Numbered from the stretch's first letter, positions 10,998 to 22,510 are shown. The stretch: DNA of 64,000 nt from Nectonema munidae (GCA_030549495.1 JAUIRK010001041.1:1054001-1118000), one strand, 5' to 3'. Notes: generated from the letters alone by a model not told the origin. Translations and numbers: made by a program.

Positions 10998-13189
10998 TTA
11001 GGAAGTAGAGCAGACATAGCAGTTTCTGTCACAATAGGTATAATGGCTATAGGAAGAAATGAAAAAATTTTTCCAAATTTTTTTGAAGGTTTTCACAGAT
11101 AAACTGGGGTCTTGAAAAAGAAAAGGAAATTGTTTGTGAAGTAAATTTGTTTTGTATCTGACTGACACAGTAGAAGTTGAGAGTCGGAAAAACACAGGCA
11201 AAGGATCGTGTGCTTTTCGGGTTTCGTGCTTTATATTATCATTATATTGTAGAAATTTGCTGAAGAGTCCATGTGGTCTGTTATTGATGTTTTTATGCAA
11301 AAAGCAAGCAACTTTAAGATTGAAGAGATCATTCAGTTTGAGTAGATAGTGAATTTTGAAGACAGGTTCTGTGTGTGAGTTGTATTTGAGATTGAAAACA
11401 TTTCTGAGAGCACGCTTTTGTAAAATCTCAATACGATTTTTACCGCTTGGGTACCAGTTTATGAGGCTATACTGAATGTGTGGCAAGAACAGAGTTTTGT
11501 AAAGAAGGAGCTTGATATTCGTAGGAAAGATATGTTTTGTGCGATGAAAAACTCCAATAACTTGGCTCAATTTATTTGAAACCATATTAACATGATGGGA
11601 AAAGCTTAGCTTATTGTCAAGCACAAGCCCAAGTAGATTAAACTTATTGACTATGTTGAAACGTGCTTTGGATAGAAAGTCTTCATTTACACTGTCTTTC
11701 ATGGATACAACCATTGCTTTAGATTTTACATAGTTAATTTTCAAATCATTATTCGTGCACCAAGCATAAAATAGGTTTAGATTATATAAAAACATGTTAA
11801 TATTGATACAATTATCTTTTTTAATACAGGAAAGTGGGAAATAGCCACAGAAGTCATCAGCATAGAGAACAAAGGAAAATATACTTGATACATCAAAAAT
11901 ATCATTTACATAGAGACTAAACAATAGGGGAGATAAAACAGAGCCCTGTGGTACACCTGATCTAATAGGAGTGAAAGACGAAAGAGAATTATTCACCGAT
12001 CCACACTGTTTGCGAGCAGAAAGATATGAACAGAGGAGTGAAAGAGAGTTTTTACTGATCCTAGACTTAGAAAGTTTTTGGATCAACAGTGAGTGGTTGA
12101 CTGAATCAAAGGCCTTACTCCTATCAAAAAAAAGAAGGACCATGTCTTCTTTTTTTTCTAAAGAGGAAACGAGTTCTTCAAGGAGGAAAGAGTGCAAAAT
12201 TTCTGTTGAATAGTCCTTCCTGAAACCGAATTGATGCTTATGAACAAGTTTATTTTGCAATATATGACCTTCAAGCTGAGTGAGAATAACTCTTTCAAAA
12301 ACTTTGGAAAGTGCAGGCACCAACGAAATAGGTCGGTAGTTATCTACATCTCTCCGATCTTCTTTTTTCCAGAGAGGGATTACTTTATGTGTTTTGAGAA
12401 TAGAAGGGAATATGCAATGTCTAAAAGCCGAGTTGATAGCCATAGCTAAAAACTCAGAGACAGCCGTACCAATTAGCTTAATATGATAAGTCGATATGCC
12501 ATATATATCACATGAATGACTGCTTTTTATTTTGTTTATTTCATTCAAAACACCTACGCTATCAACATTAATGAAAGAAAAAGAGCCATCATCATAGGCA
12601 TAAGAAGATTCATGTGTAAAATTGTTTGGAACATTCGAGCAAGCACGAGAGAAATAAGCATTAAGCTTTTCAGCAACTAAATAGTCGTTATCTATGAGCG
12701 TATCTCCTTCTCTCAAAGAAATACTTCTAGTTTGAGGGTTTTTCAGTGTTTTATTGACTATTGACCAAGTCTCCTGAATTGAACTATGTTTAGTAAAAAG
12801 ATTACCATAGTATGATTCTTTTAGGAGACGAACTTTGTACTTAATTAAATTTCTCAAAGAAATATATTTGCTAGTACATCGTAATTGTAAACTTCTCTCA
12901 CTGCATTTGTATATCTTCATTTTTTTAAACATAGTATCTCTTGCTTTGATGAGATTGATAACTTCAAAGGAAATCCAAGGTTTCATTCTAATTTTGTATC
13001 TGTTAATTATCTTATGATCTATTCTAGTTGACGCTTCAACAGACGACTTAATAACGTGTGTTAAAGATGAAAAAGGTTTATCAGGGTTATCAAATGACTC
13101 AGAGGTTTTCAAAGAATTTATGGCTTCAGAAGCAACTCTGATGAAAAGCTTTTCATCAAAAAAAGTCTTCTTCAACACCGATTTACTTA
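10998..13189 (-). CDS. LINE reverse transcriptase and C-terminal region
   Basis: An open frame of about 726 codons. Visible RT blocks (numbering from residue 1 at 13178): NYRPISLVPALSKVFE 280-295, HQFGFRKDYST 315-325, FFDRSKAFDSVNH 350-362, GVPQGSVLSPLLF 408-420 and the catalytic YADD at 439-442. The C-terminus ends with a small CxxxCxxC zinc knuckle (CDRNCYVC). No ATG is needed: the frame begins after a frameshift from the endonuclease. The intact RT frame suggests a fairly recent insertion. The family (CR1/L2 group) is judged from motif wording only. Confidence 0.85.
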
Positions 13190-13786
13190 AATTTTTCCCA
13201 AATTAATCGATACTAAAAGGGGAATGTGATCTGAAAAAAAGAATGGCAATTCAAAGCGAAAAACTCATTGTAGCTTTGATTGATGAAAATGTTGTCAATA
13301 AGTGTATTCGAATGAGGCCTAGTAGGTAATTTAATAACAGGCTTCAAAAAACTGGATAGAATGAGATTATAAAAAAAATTTACAGTAGTGCTATATTCTA
13401 ATTCGAAAAGGTTTATATTGAAATCACCGCAGAGAATATTGATATAGTCGTTGTTTATCTTGGAAAGAAGGTTAGAAAAAATTCAAAAAAGCATTCAATG
13501 TCGCTTTGTTTAGTAGAAGGAAGCCTATAAAAATTGTGAACCAGGACTCTTTCATTTTTGTTTATTTTCAGAAGTATACAACAATACTCAAATACATTTG
13601 GCACAACTTTAGTGTCATAAAGAGAGAATGCACAACTTTGCTCTACATAAAAAGCTAATCCCCCATGTAAAGATATATCACTAGGCATGTTAAAGAACTT
13701 ATAATTTTCTGAAGGATAGTTAGTCTGTCTATCTTTACACCAAGTTTCCTGTAAGTCATGAAACTTATATGTTTAGTTCAAGTTTT
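13190..13786 (-). pseudogene. LINE APE-type endonuclease remnant
   Basis: Reading down the minus strand: LQETWC, then HGGLAFYVEQS (13455-13688 frame), then GDFNINL near 13410 and SDHIPLLVSIN near 13215. GDFN and SDH are the conserved catalytic blocks of LINE endonucleases. At least two frameshifts separate these pieces (near 13455-13490 and near 13190), and the first strands of the domain are missing, so it is not functional. Confidence 0.8.
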
Positions 13787-14605
13787 GTTTGCTAAATAAA
13801 TTTTTTCTCTCTCATATATATTTTTATTAGAAAAAAAATCAAAAATATATTTTAAATAACATTTAAAAATTTACTTTTTATGTAAAAAAAGATTTAAAAA
13901 TAGTATTATTTTTTTGTTTTAAAAATTTTTGAATTTTAAAAAGACAAAAATTGTAAATTAGTTCAGTAAATAAATACAAATATTAAAAAAGAACATAATA
14001 ATATTTTCGGCTATCACAAAAAAACAAATTTACTGTTGTATCAATCACTTTTTGAGTTCTTCTTTAAAGAAAATTATTAAAAGTGTTACTATTGTTGTAA
14101 AAGTATATCAAAGCAAACATTTATTGAACTATTAACATCAATCAATAGTAACACTTTGAATAATTTACTCTTAAGAAGAATTCGAGCACAGTTCGATAAT
14201 TCAGTAAATATCTAAAAGAATTTTCTTCATGGAACATCTTTCTCTCAATCTTAAATAATGTGTGGATATGAAAGAAAGAGAAAAATTAACTTAAGTATAA
14301 GATAAAACAATTTTAACTTGAAAAAATTATGACGTTATATAATGGCAATAGGCCAAGTGTCCGTTGGACAAAGTGCCCCGTAAAAAGAAAAAATATATAG
14401 ACGCAATGTTTTCAACTCAGGGGGTCAAAAGTTTTGTAGATTCAATAAAGTTTCTCAATTGTTAAATTTATATTTTGCGGATCTATATATTCCAACTTGG
14501 CATAATGTCCTTTAAATTTTTTTCTTTCAACGCATTTTGTCCTTTGCGGTTTTTCTCCAACTTGTCGAGAATTTATAAAGGAAGAAAGTGGTTGAATACG
14601 CTTAC
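13787..14605. other. Intron between LINE and FA58C exon, nothing firm
   Basis: AT-rich. Around 14341-14545 there are GGCCAAGTGTCC- and TTGGCATAATGTCC-like phrases similar in style to 40.28-40.38 kb, possibly remnants of a MITE. No coding exon. Confidence 0.4.
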
Positions 14606-14758
14606 TTTGCCAAACGTGTCCTGATACTTTTGTGTTGTGCCGACTTTGTGCTGCGCGTATTCTATTCTAAAGCTTTCAACAAAGCCTCTCTCGCCTTTCA
14701 ACTTTTCGCCACTCTTAATGTGCACTTTTTGAATGAGTAGCGGTGTTTGTAGATCAAA
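14606..14758 (-). CDS. uif: uif-like exon: middle of FA58C domain 1
   Basis: 153 bp, phase 0-0, acceptor CTTTTAAG, donor GGCAAA|GTAAGC. It reads FDLQTPLLIQKVHIKSGEK, GERGFVESFRIEYAQHK and QKYQDTFGK: the VDLG-like strand, the I-xx-G strand and the GFVxxFxxxY strand of FA58C. It joins NWIM upstream and VYKLKGPD downstream without gap. Too short to appear as a long ORF; found by following phase and motif. It lies about 800 bp above the 5' end of the intronic LINE. Confidence 0.92.
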
Positions 14759-15172
14759 CTTAAAAGCATTGAAATGAATGAATGAACGAACAAATCAAAA
14801 ATCTATTCATCATGATACATTTTCTATATTTAAGCACATATATTCATCAAAAGACGTGATAGATTGATGTTTACAAAGTAATACATTTTTAGCATAAGAA
14901 ATATAAAAAAAAAAATTTTGTCAAACTTAATGAGTCTTTTTATTCAAATTTTTGTAAAAATAATCTTATTTTTAAAATTGAAATTTAAGCTTTTCATCTT
15001 ACAAAAATGGATAGTAAATTATGAGGAAAAAACTAATTCAAGGTTTTTTGAAAAAAAGTATAAGATGGAAAGAAAGAATCATGTCGAAACTAACTTTCAT
15101 TATCAAGAAGATAAAAGTGTTTTCTCTCATTGTCAAATGTTTGCAAAAAAACTTATATATGAACGAAGATAC
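14759..15172. other. Intron 14 (414 bp), nothing recognised
   Basis: AT-rich intron splitting FA58C-1 at the NWIM|FDLQ junction. No repeat or RNA recognised. Confidence 0.6.
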
Positions 15173-15342
15173 CATGATCCAATTTTCACTGGGAATGGAG
15201 GAACAGCCACACCAAGAGAGATTGGATTTTGAAAAATCTAAAAAGTCCTTGCTATGATTCTCTTCTTCACAAGATACTTTAATTCTCGATGCAATCAAAT
15301 GGTATTGCTTTTGAGATGCGTTTGAAGTTTGAGATTCACAGT
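15173..15342 (-). CDS. uif: uif-like exon: end of EGF 1 and start of FA58C (discoidin) domain 1
   Basis: 170 bp, phase 1 to 0, acceptor TGTTTAG, donor ATCATG|GTATCT. It starts DCESQ (sixth EGF Cys), then encodes the first third of a coagulation factor 5/8 C-type domain: HLIASRIKVSCEE, FSKSNLSWCG and SENWIM. It aligns with FA58C-2 further down (SDSSIKSSSE, SWCG). FA58C domains bind lipids, glycans or proteins through loops at one end of a beta barrel. Confidence 0.9.
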
Positions 15343-16769
15343 CTAAACAAATATTTAAAATATATTCAAATAAGCAGATTATATTTATTTGTACAGTTTT
15401 TAGCAGTAAATACATCACAGAAAAATTTCAGAAAAAAGAGAGGAAAAAAATGTTGGTTAATTGAATTTGTAATTTAATATGTTTTTCAAAATTTTTCTTT
15501 TCAGTTAGAATTTAGATTATACTCGCAAGAAAAAGATGAAATGATGATTCAAATATTTTTTGATTTAATTTTACTCCTTCTAATGCATGCCTTCTTTTCC
15601 CATGGAGTTATTTTTTTTTACCAATTTCAAGTGGTTAAAAGAAGGCTCAAAAATAAATGGTGATGTTAAAAAGACCCTCAATTGAATCCAAAGTTAATCC
15701 CATGTTGAGGCGTGTGATCCTCCAGATCCAAGGGTTCGGAGCCCAAATCACAGCCCTGTTTCCTCTCGTTGCAATAAAGTATATTCTAACTGTAATTTAT
15801 TGTATTTTAAATTATTCAGAGAGATCAAAAATGAAATTACCTTCATATAAACCAAAAAATTGTGTTTAAAAATATTTTTTAACAACCATGTCTTTTGTAT
15901 TTACCAGTTTCTGAGTTATAAACATATGAAAAAGTGTTTTATTTATTAAAATTTCTGTTTTTTGGCAGATATTCTTTCACTTTAAAAAATTTCATTTGAA
16001 TTTCTATTTTTTTGCCACTAAATTTTGAAAATTCCATAAAAATTATAAGAACGCTCTCTAATCTGAGTAGTTGGGTTTGATTAAAATATTGTTCACATTA
16101 AGAATTTCAGGGTTTATTTAATTTTCAATAAAAAATTTATTTTTAAAAAAAATGTAAATATTGTTTAACCGCTCTACAATTTCATTTTATTTTTGTAGCT
16201 AAAAATCTATATGAAGTATCGTGTGTTCTTTTTTTATAACTCAAAATAATTTAGATATTGTATTTTAAATATTCTTTAATTTTTTTAAACAAAAAAAATG
16301 TATACTTAAAAATAAGTTTGAAATGTTTCTGTCTGGACAAATACTATTTCGGCTTACCAAACTTTCTTATTTGTAAAAGAAATCAAACAGAAATAGGACT
16401 TAAAATTTTTAAAACTTAGTAAAATTAGCATAAACAAATTTGCTAAATGCAAAATTATTGAATTGATCGATCTATTGAAAAAATGAAATAATTGATAAAT
16501 AAAGTTTTCAAAAGTAAAAACATAACATATACTTATTTAATACAAACGTTTAAAAGCATGCAAAAATTGACTTAATTAAATTTTGATTATAATAAACGTA
16601 AACAACATCTTGGAAAATAATTTGGAAACCACAATTCATCAATTAGGAAACAAAGGTATATAAATGTAAATATATTTGGTCTTGTTACAAAATATATTGG
16701 GCATAGGATTTAGAAAAATGTATGCAATCTTCATTTTTTGCTTTGAAATGGGTCTTTTTGTACCTGGAT
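15343..16769. other. Part of intron 13; possible tRNA-like patch only
   Basis: AT-rich. A less AT-rich patch at about 15690-15770 contains GGGTTCGGAGCCC, vaguely B-box-like, but no matching A box or second copy was found. Nothing else recognised. Confidence 0.4.
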
Positions 16770-17483
16770 GTACAAGAAGAAGAAGAAGAAGATTTATTAA
16801 TTATATTTGTCATTTAAATTAATAATACAAAAAAATAGAATGAGAAAAAAAATAAAAACTAAGATTTAACAGTGGAATAACTACTGCACAAAAAGTCTGA
16901 AATGACCGCTATATGGCAGATTTATTAAAATTATGCAAAAAAATGGAACAGTCATAAAGTCAAAATAAGGTATTGAGAACTTAACAACGGGTATACTAAA
17001 GATTGGAATTACATATATTACACATTGTTAATATTTACAAGTAATGAATTCAGTTATTAAATGAGTAACAATTTTTAAAGGAAACAAAACATCATAATTT
17101 GATAAAAGTAAATTATGCATAAAAAAATTTTTAAACCATTTGATGGTGGAAAACTCAATAGTAAAAAAACTCAAATTTAAATTATAAAATTGAGAGACTT
17201 TATATGCAATAGACTGTTGTGAATTAGAGAGCTTGAAAAATAGCACAACCATATTTCCTGCACATCTTGGAGAGGTTCTTTATTTTTCATGGTTTTATGC
17301 AATTATTATCTTCGCAAAAATATCCGGAAAGCTTTGACAAATATATTTCAATGCAAGAAATATTGCTAATTTCGTATTATATATGTCAAGCACCTTAAGT
17401 GAAGAAATGGATGTAAGGTTTATAAAAATATCTATAGCTGTAAAACCGTGTTCCAGAATGTTAATTCTTTTTGTGACGATCAT
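16770..17483 (-). mobile_element. LINE 3' relic (CR1/L2-like)
   Basis: On the minus strand, pieces of a LINE C-terminal region read SISSLKVLDIYNTKLAIF then SPRCAGN, SNSQQSIAYKVSQFYN and IKWFKNFF, the pattern seen near the end of CR1/L2-type ORF2 (usual wording SIxYxGxxxWNxLP). It ends in AATAAATC followed by a (TTC)n tail (plus-strand AGAAGAAG run at about 16779-16793). Much decayed, with several frame breaks. Confidence 0.65.
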
Positions 17484-17900
17484 TTTTCCTCCTACTCGAT
17501 TTTTTGCATGCTTTTATGATGATTCTGACCTTCAAAAGTTCCTTCTTTTTAATTTTTTTTTGTTTGACTCTTGGACTACACTCATGAAAGTTTTTTTTTT
17601 CCAAATTTCACTTTTCAATCAATTTTAAGTATTTGTAAAACTTTTGTAAATAAAGTTATTATTATTACTAATACTCCACAAATATGGAAAAGAAAGAATA
17701 GCAAATCAGGCTATTAAAAAATTAATTAAATTGAGTAAATTAAATTTTAACTTAGTTCTAATTAAAAGTCATATAGTTAAATAACGCTTCAGATTAACTA
17801 TCATTTTTCTTCTTCCGAAATTTAGCGCAAAAATAGAAGTAAATAATCAAGAGATAAAATACAAAGTATTATTCATTTTAAATGGCATAAAAAGTTTTAC
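17484..17900. other. Part of intron 13, nothing firm
   Basis: AT-rich. At about 17642-17668 AATAAAG followed by TTATTATTATTA resembles a LINE 3' terminus on the plus strand, but no coding remnant supports it. Confidence 0.4.
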
Positions 17901-18008
17901 CAGAAAGGAGTTTAAAACCTTTGTTGCATCTGCAATAAAATGAACCAGGCGTGTTTATACAGATCCCATTTTCACATATATCACCTTCCTCTTTGCATTC
18001 GTTGATGT
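17901..18008 (-). CDS. uif: uif-like exon: calcium-binding EGF domain 1
   Basis: 108 bp, phase 1-1, acceptor TTTCATAG, donor TCTG|GTAAAA. It begins [12 protein letters not shown] and continues [18 protein letters not shown], the DINEC calcium-binding signature and the [10 protein letters not shown] beta-hydroxylation-type motif. Five cysteines are here; the sixth (DC) is supplied by the start of the next exon at 15342. Confidence 0.95.
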
Positions 18009-19282
18009 CTATGAAATTTGTTTTAAAAAAAAAGTTAAAATATCTTCATCATTAAGCATAGGAAAAACAAAGTTTGCTATACTTTGATCCACGCTTTTGT
18101 GAATCCTTTAATAAATTTAATAATAAATTTTAATGGGAAATGAAGAATACGTGTTCCTCCGCAATAACAGCCATCCCGATTTATCGCAAAACCAAGCGTT
18201 TTATACCCCTCCCTGTCCGCCATCCATCAACTTAATCTTCAGTACAAACACGTTATTATTAGCATCATGATTTTCCCTAATTTTTGCGTCATTGCAATTT
18301 AAATATTTTGTTTTTAATTTTTTTTTATTTAATGTTTAAAAAAAATTACAATAATTGAATTATTATTAAATAGAAATAATATTCTTTTTGATTTTTGTTT
18401 TCATAAAGAAATAAACAAACTAAAAAAATTTTAAAATAAAAAATAAAATAAAATATTAAATTTCAAATTTCATTTCGCTAACATCAACTAAACCAGATTA
18501 TAGAAACACATGAACCTAACGGAACTCACTACATCATATTAGCTGACGCTATTCGATATACTAAAAAATCTTAAGATTCTGTGAAATCTTCAGAGATTTT
18601 AAATTGCTAGCAATAAACTGAACTTACTACTAAAGTAGACAATCCGTCTCACAAGATGAAAAAAAAGACGTTTTCTTTCTAACTGAGCTACTGCTAGACA
18701 TATCTATTTTAAAGATTGATTCTTCAAATGGCAGTCTTCTAAATAATTTATCACAGCCGACAAAACCCAATAAACGTTTGGAGAACTTACTGACAAAGAA
18801 TTGATTGCATGTTAAGACCGGCACTCAACGACTCAGATAATGATGACCAAATACCAGAAATCCAAAGCCAGACAGCCAGCCATAAAAGATGTAAAAGCCG
18901 GTTTAAATGTATGCAGAACTTTCTTAGAGGGTAGGGGAAAACAGGAATGAAAGAGATTTATCATTATCAGAAAATTTAGATAAAAGAATTAATGTTATTG
19001 CTACTTCAAACTCGAAACAAAAAATACTAAAATTTTTTTAGTAAATAAATTTTTGAGTGGTTTAGTTCTACATTTTGGTTAAAGGAACAGTTTTAAGGCC
19101 GTTGTTTGCAAGTTTTAGCTTCCATAGATAATGAAACTTGAAGTATACAGTCTTTTTTAAAGTAGAAAATTAACTCCGGCAATTTAAGGCCGCCCTTGGA
19201 ACAACGCCAATTTTTGTTGGTCCCAGAGATGGCGATAAAACGAGGGCGCACTCTTAATTTATACAGATATGTAATGAACCAT
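18009..19282. other. Part of intron 12, nothing recognised
   Basis: AT-rich intron between EGF-CA 1 and element B. No exon or repeat family recognised. Confidence 0.5.
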
Positions 19283-20345
19283 TTTTAGTTCTATTTTGTT
19301 TTTCAAATTTTATTTTGTCACTTTGTCATTTTGATTCCTTCAACTTTTTTTTAATTTTAAATTTTCATATGTTATACAAAAATCTTTCGCGAAAATACGC
19401 TCGGATAATATGCGAATCGGCTAATATGCGGCGCCATCTTGGACCCCAAAAAAATACGAGATTTTGTGGGATTTTCGAGTCGAGCCGACTCGACACGGGA
19501 AGATGCATGTTTTGTATGCTAAGTGCGGTTGATAGATACCAAAAACAACCCAAACAGCGAATCTAGCGGTTTCTCGCATATTCATATCTTTCTTGTTTTC
19601 AGGCGAGATTCAAGATGGCGGAGATGACGGATGCTAAAATGCGCTCTCACTTAATATGCGGTAGGTGTTTCTGATCCCAACGTGCGCATATTAACGAAAG
19701 AATGGTGTATTACATTACTTTGACATGTAATATTTTTTGATATTTTGACTATTTACACAATTAAATTTTTTTCATTTTTTTGCAGGAAATGAGAGACTAA
19801 ATCATTTCAATTTTTAATTTATTCCGCAAATAAATCTTATTTCCTTTTATTTTAACTTTTTCAAACACTAAATTTATAAGTTTTTACTTATTTCATGTTA
19901 TTTTAAAATTTACATGTTTTACATTATTATTTAATGAAAGTAAATTAAAATAGATTATTTGATAACAAAAATAGATATAGCCAAATAATTAAAAATTGAA
20001 ATGATTTAGTCTCACATTTTGTGCAAAAAATAAAAAAATGTTATCGTGTAAATAGTCAAACTTGCAAAAAATTAAAAATAGTACATGTCAAAGTAATATA
20101 ATAAAACAAATGAAGAACTAAAATTAAAAAAAAGTTGAACGAAAAAAATTATTAAAAGACACAATAGAATTGCAAAAAGACAAAATAGAATTGCAAACGG
20201 GCAAAATAGAATTGCAAAAGGAACAAATAGAATTGCAAAAAGACAAAATTCAATTGCAAAAAGAACAAATTGAATTGCAAAAAGACAAAATTGAATCGCA
20301 AAAAGACAAAATTGAATTGCGAAAAGAACTAAAAATGTTTTTTTA
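19280..20345. mobile_element. Palindromic minisatellite (foldback-type) element B
   Basis: The left arm (about 19280-19340) starts ACCATTTTTAGTTCTATTTTG; the right arm (about 20155-20340) holds about nine inverse-complement copies of the same 20-bp unit as element A (ATTGCAAAAAGACAAAATAG) and ends AGTTC/CTAAAAATG. The terminal word ATTTTTAGTTCT occurs at both ends inverted. The interior holds a less AT-rich block (19370-19700) and a second palindrome (19709-20102). Confidence 0.6.
19709..20102. mobile_element. Nested palindromic element inside element B
   Basis: Two arms of about 115 bp in inverse orientation (about 19709-19825 and 19990-20102), sharing ATTACTTTGACATGTA, TGACTATTTACAC and GAGACTAAATCATTTCAATT. 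Spacer about 165 bp. A MITE-like palindrome without coding capacity. Confidence 0.7.
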
Positions 20346-21347
20346 ACTTTATAAAGAATTTGACACATTTAATGGAAAAAATTAACCTTTTAAATCGATT
20401 TCACAGACAGTTTTATTTTGGTTAAACAAAAAAAAGCATTCCAAAAATTAAATTATAAAATTTTTATACTTTTTAGTTTCGATTTTTTATTCTTTCGACG
20501 TTTTGAAAAATTTAATTTTATTTAATTTAAAAAAAAATGTCTTAATTGAATTTTATTCGCCCTTGAAAGTATTAATTAATTATTAAGTATTATTAAATAA
20601 ATTAATTAATAATTAAATTAATTATAATAATTAAATTAATTAATTATTAAGTATTATTAACTCTGATTGAAATATCCTTAATCTTAAAATAAATTAAGTT
20701 TAAATATAATCCATTAAGATTTGCAAAGGTATGAAGGTGATCTTTCAATATATATAATGTTAATAAAAATGATTTACAATTAGTAAAAAAAATTAAGTAA
20801 ATTTTGGCAACTTAAATTTTGGAATATTCTATTATAAATCAATTTATTTTTTCGCCTCAAGTAAAACAGATATGCAGTATTTATAGTGATTTAAAGAAAT
20901 TAATATTTTCATGAGTTCCTACATAACTTTCATTGTTCTTTAAATTGGGATAGACTTTTACAACGAAATATACGTTAATCAAAAGTCTCTAGTAATCATA
21001 TAATTTTTCAAAAGTTATTGGGTATTAAAGTGTTGGTGTTCATATTTTTGAAAGAAACATAGCAGCATTTAAAAATGGTAGATCTTTCAGAATTGACTAT
21101 TCAATTGTTAGTAAGGACAAAAACTTGAAATAAATATAATCGAATTTGATTAGTTTTAGATAAAAAACTTTCATATGATAAATTTTTTTCTATTTTTCAA
21201 TTATCCTATGTACTTCAAAGCTATTTTAAAATGTCAACAGAGATTTTTCTAGCTCCCAAAACCTTTTATTAGAACGAGATAGTATCTTTGTTTTAAAAGT
21301 CGATTTCAAGCGATCTCTAACGAAGCTAACAAGAAGATAACATATAC
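20346..21347. other. Part of intron 12, very AT-rich
   Basis: Includes AATTAATTA-rich self-complementary sequence at about 20570-20650. No exon or mobile element recognised. Confidence 0.5.
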
Positions 21348-21527
21348 CTTTACACACGCCATGTTCAGAGAGTATGCCAGTGCTTAAACACTTAATTTCA
21401 GAGAGTCCAATCAATCGATAACCATCTTTGCATTCAATACCAATGGTTTCCCCAAATGAAATAAACTTTTTAGCACTTATATTCAACTTGGCATTCTCAA
21501 TGTTTCCAACAAACTTGCATCTTTTTC
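21348..21527 (-). CDS. uif: uif-like exon: sushi/CCP domain 4 (no Trp)
   Basis: 180 bp, phase 1-1, acceptor CTTTTAG, donor AAAG|GTATAT. Four cysteines (RCKF, IECKDGYRL, EIKCLSTG, GVCK) in CCP spacing, but the usual Trp before the last Cys is missing (ILSEHGVC), making it a slightly degenerate member. Confidence 0.93.
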
Positions 21528-21829
21528 CTAAAAGGTAGAGAGAGATATTTTAAAAAAATCCATATTAAGTTTTCTTAGACTCATCTTCTCTTAAAATTAT
21601 TTATTTTTGCATCAACCTCTGAAGATGTTAAGACTAATGTATACTATAAATTTGAAATAATTTTTTTTTTTTTTTAATTTTTCTGAAAATTACAAAAAAA
21701 AATTCTGAACCAATTCTAAAATTTTGTTTTATCTTTAAAAATGATAAATTATCTCCTTTACTTTGAAGGAAATTATTTTAAGCTAAGATGATTTAGGAGA
21801 AATGATATTATAGATATATACGTGATGAA

Positions 21830-22115
21830 CAGTAGTGGGATTCAAATTTTTTGTCAGCCGGTTCTGTTACAAAAAAAGTCTAATTTGTCAGCAAATAAAC
21901 TGTTCAATTTTGATTATTTGACAATAAAATTTTTAAATAATGGTTAAACAAGCATCATTATGATGATGTTGTGGGTGCTTATTTTACTGTACGGTCTGTA
22001 CTATATAGACAAATGAATTAACAAAAGACTAACTATTGACAGCGCCTAGTCGGTTTGCCGAACTCAGAAAATTTAGTGAGATGGTTCTAACGAAGCGGTG
22101 CGAACCGGCTAAACA
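21830..22115. mobile_element. hAT-like MITE
   Basis: In intron 11. Left end CAGTAGTGGGATTCAAATTT followed by GTCAGCCGGTTC; right end GCGAACCGGCTAAACAG. The CAG(T)-type ends and inverted GCCGGTTC/GAACCGGC suggest a hAT non-autonomous element. A further CAGGGCCAGTCC-type end follows directly at about 22113. Confidence 0.5.
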
Positions 22116-22510
22116 GGGCCAGTCCTAGTGTTCGCGGGGACCTATGCAAAATGGATTGCGCGTGGGCCCAGTGTGGGTAGGAAAAAAAGATTAAAAGTGA
22201 GAAATAAGATTTTGAAAAAAAGAAAAGGGATTTGTATTTTTTTTTAAAGTTTTAAAGATTGTAAAAAGGTTTTTCTAAATAAAACATTTATTGAAGGTTG
22301 AATAATTTAAAAGAATTTTTTATTAAACATTAAAAATTATATATTTTTTAAAAAAAGTTTTGCTCTCTTTTTTAGTTCACATCAGCCAGATTTGATGTTA
22401 AAAATTTATAAAGTGGGAAAACAAATTTGAACTCGGACCGCACTTTGAACAGATTTACCCATTTTAAATGAAGACAATCTTAGAGTAATTAAATGAATAA
22501 TAATCCATAC
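22116..22510. other. Part of intron 11, element end fragment
   Basis: Begins with a GGGCC-rich fragment (about 22116-22175) resembling one end of the element at 46942-47703. The rest is AT-rich. Confidence 0.4.

Larger units (their letters stand above)
10713..13786 (-). mobile_element. CR1/L2-type non-LTR retrotransposon (LINE), 5'-truncated
   Basis: Minus-strand LINE in intron 15, same orientation as the host gene. The upper end begins inside the APE-like endonuclease (LQETW near 13760); the lower end is a poly-T run on the plus strand at about 10713-10736, i.e. a poly-A tail, next to TATGA-type short repeats. The endonuclease part is in different frames from each other and from the reverse transcriptase. 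I see no clear target-site duplication. Confidence 0.88.

Noticed and set aside
11971-12449. Plus-strand ORFs over the LINE
   Set aside because: They are antisense shadows of the reverse transcriptase frame and have no domain of their own.
15690-15770. B-box-like GGGTTCGGAGCCC patch as a third SINE
   Set aside because: Single occurrence, no A box, no repeat tail.
20160-20330. Regular 20-bp repeats resembling a CRISPR array
   Set aside because: Units are directly adjacent and degenerate with no unique spacers, the host is a eukaryote, and an inverse arm exists; it is a minisatellite arm of element B.
20570-20650. TTAATTAAT-rich palindromic stretch
   Set aside because: Simple AT-rich sequence is self-complementary by chance; there are no defined ends.
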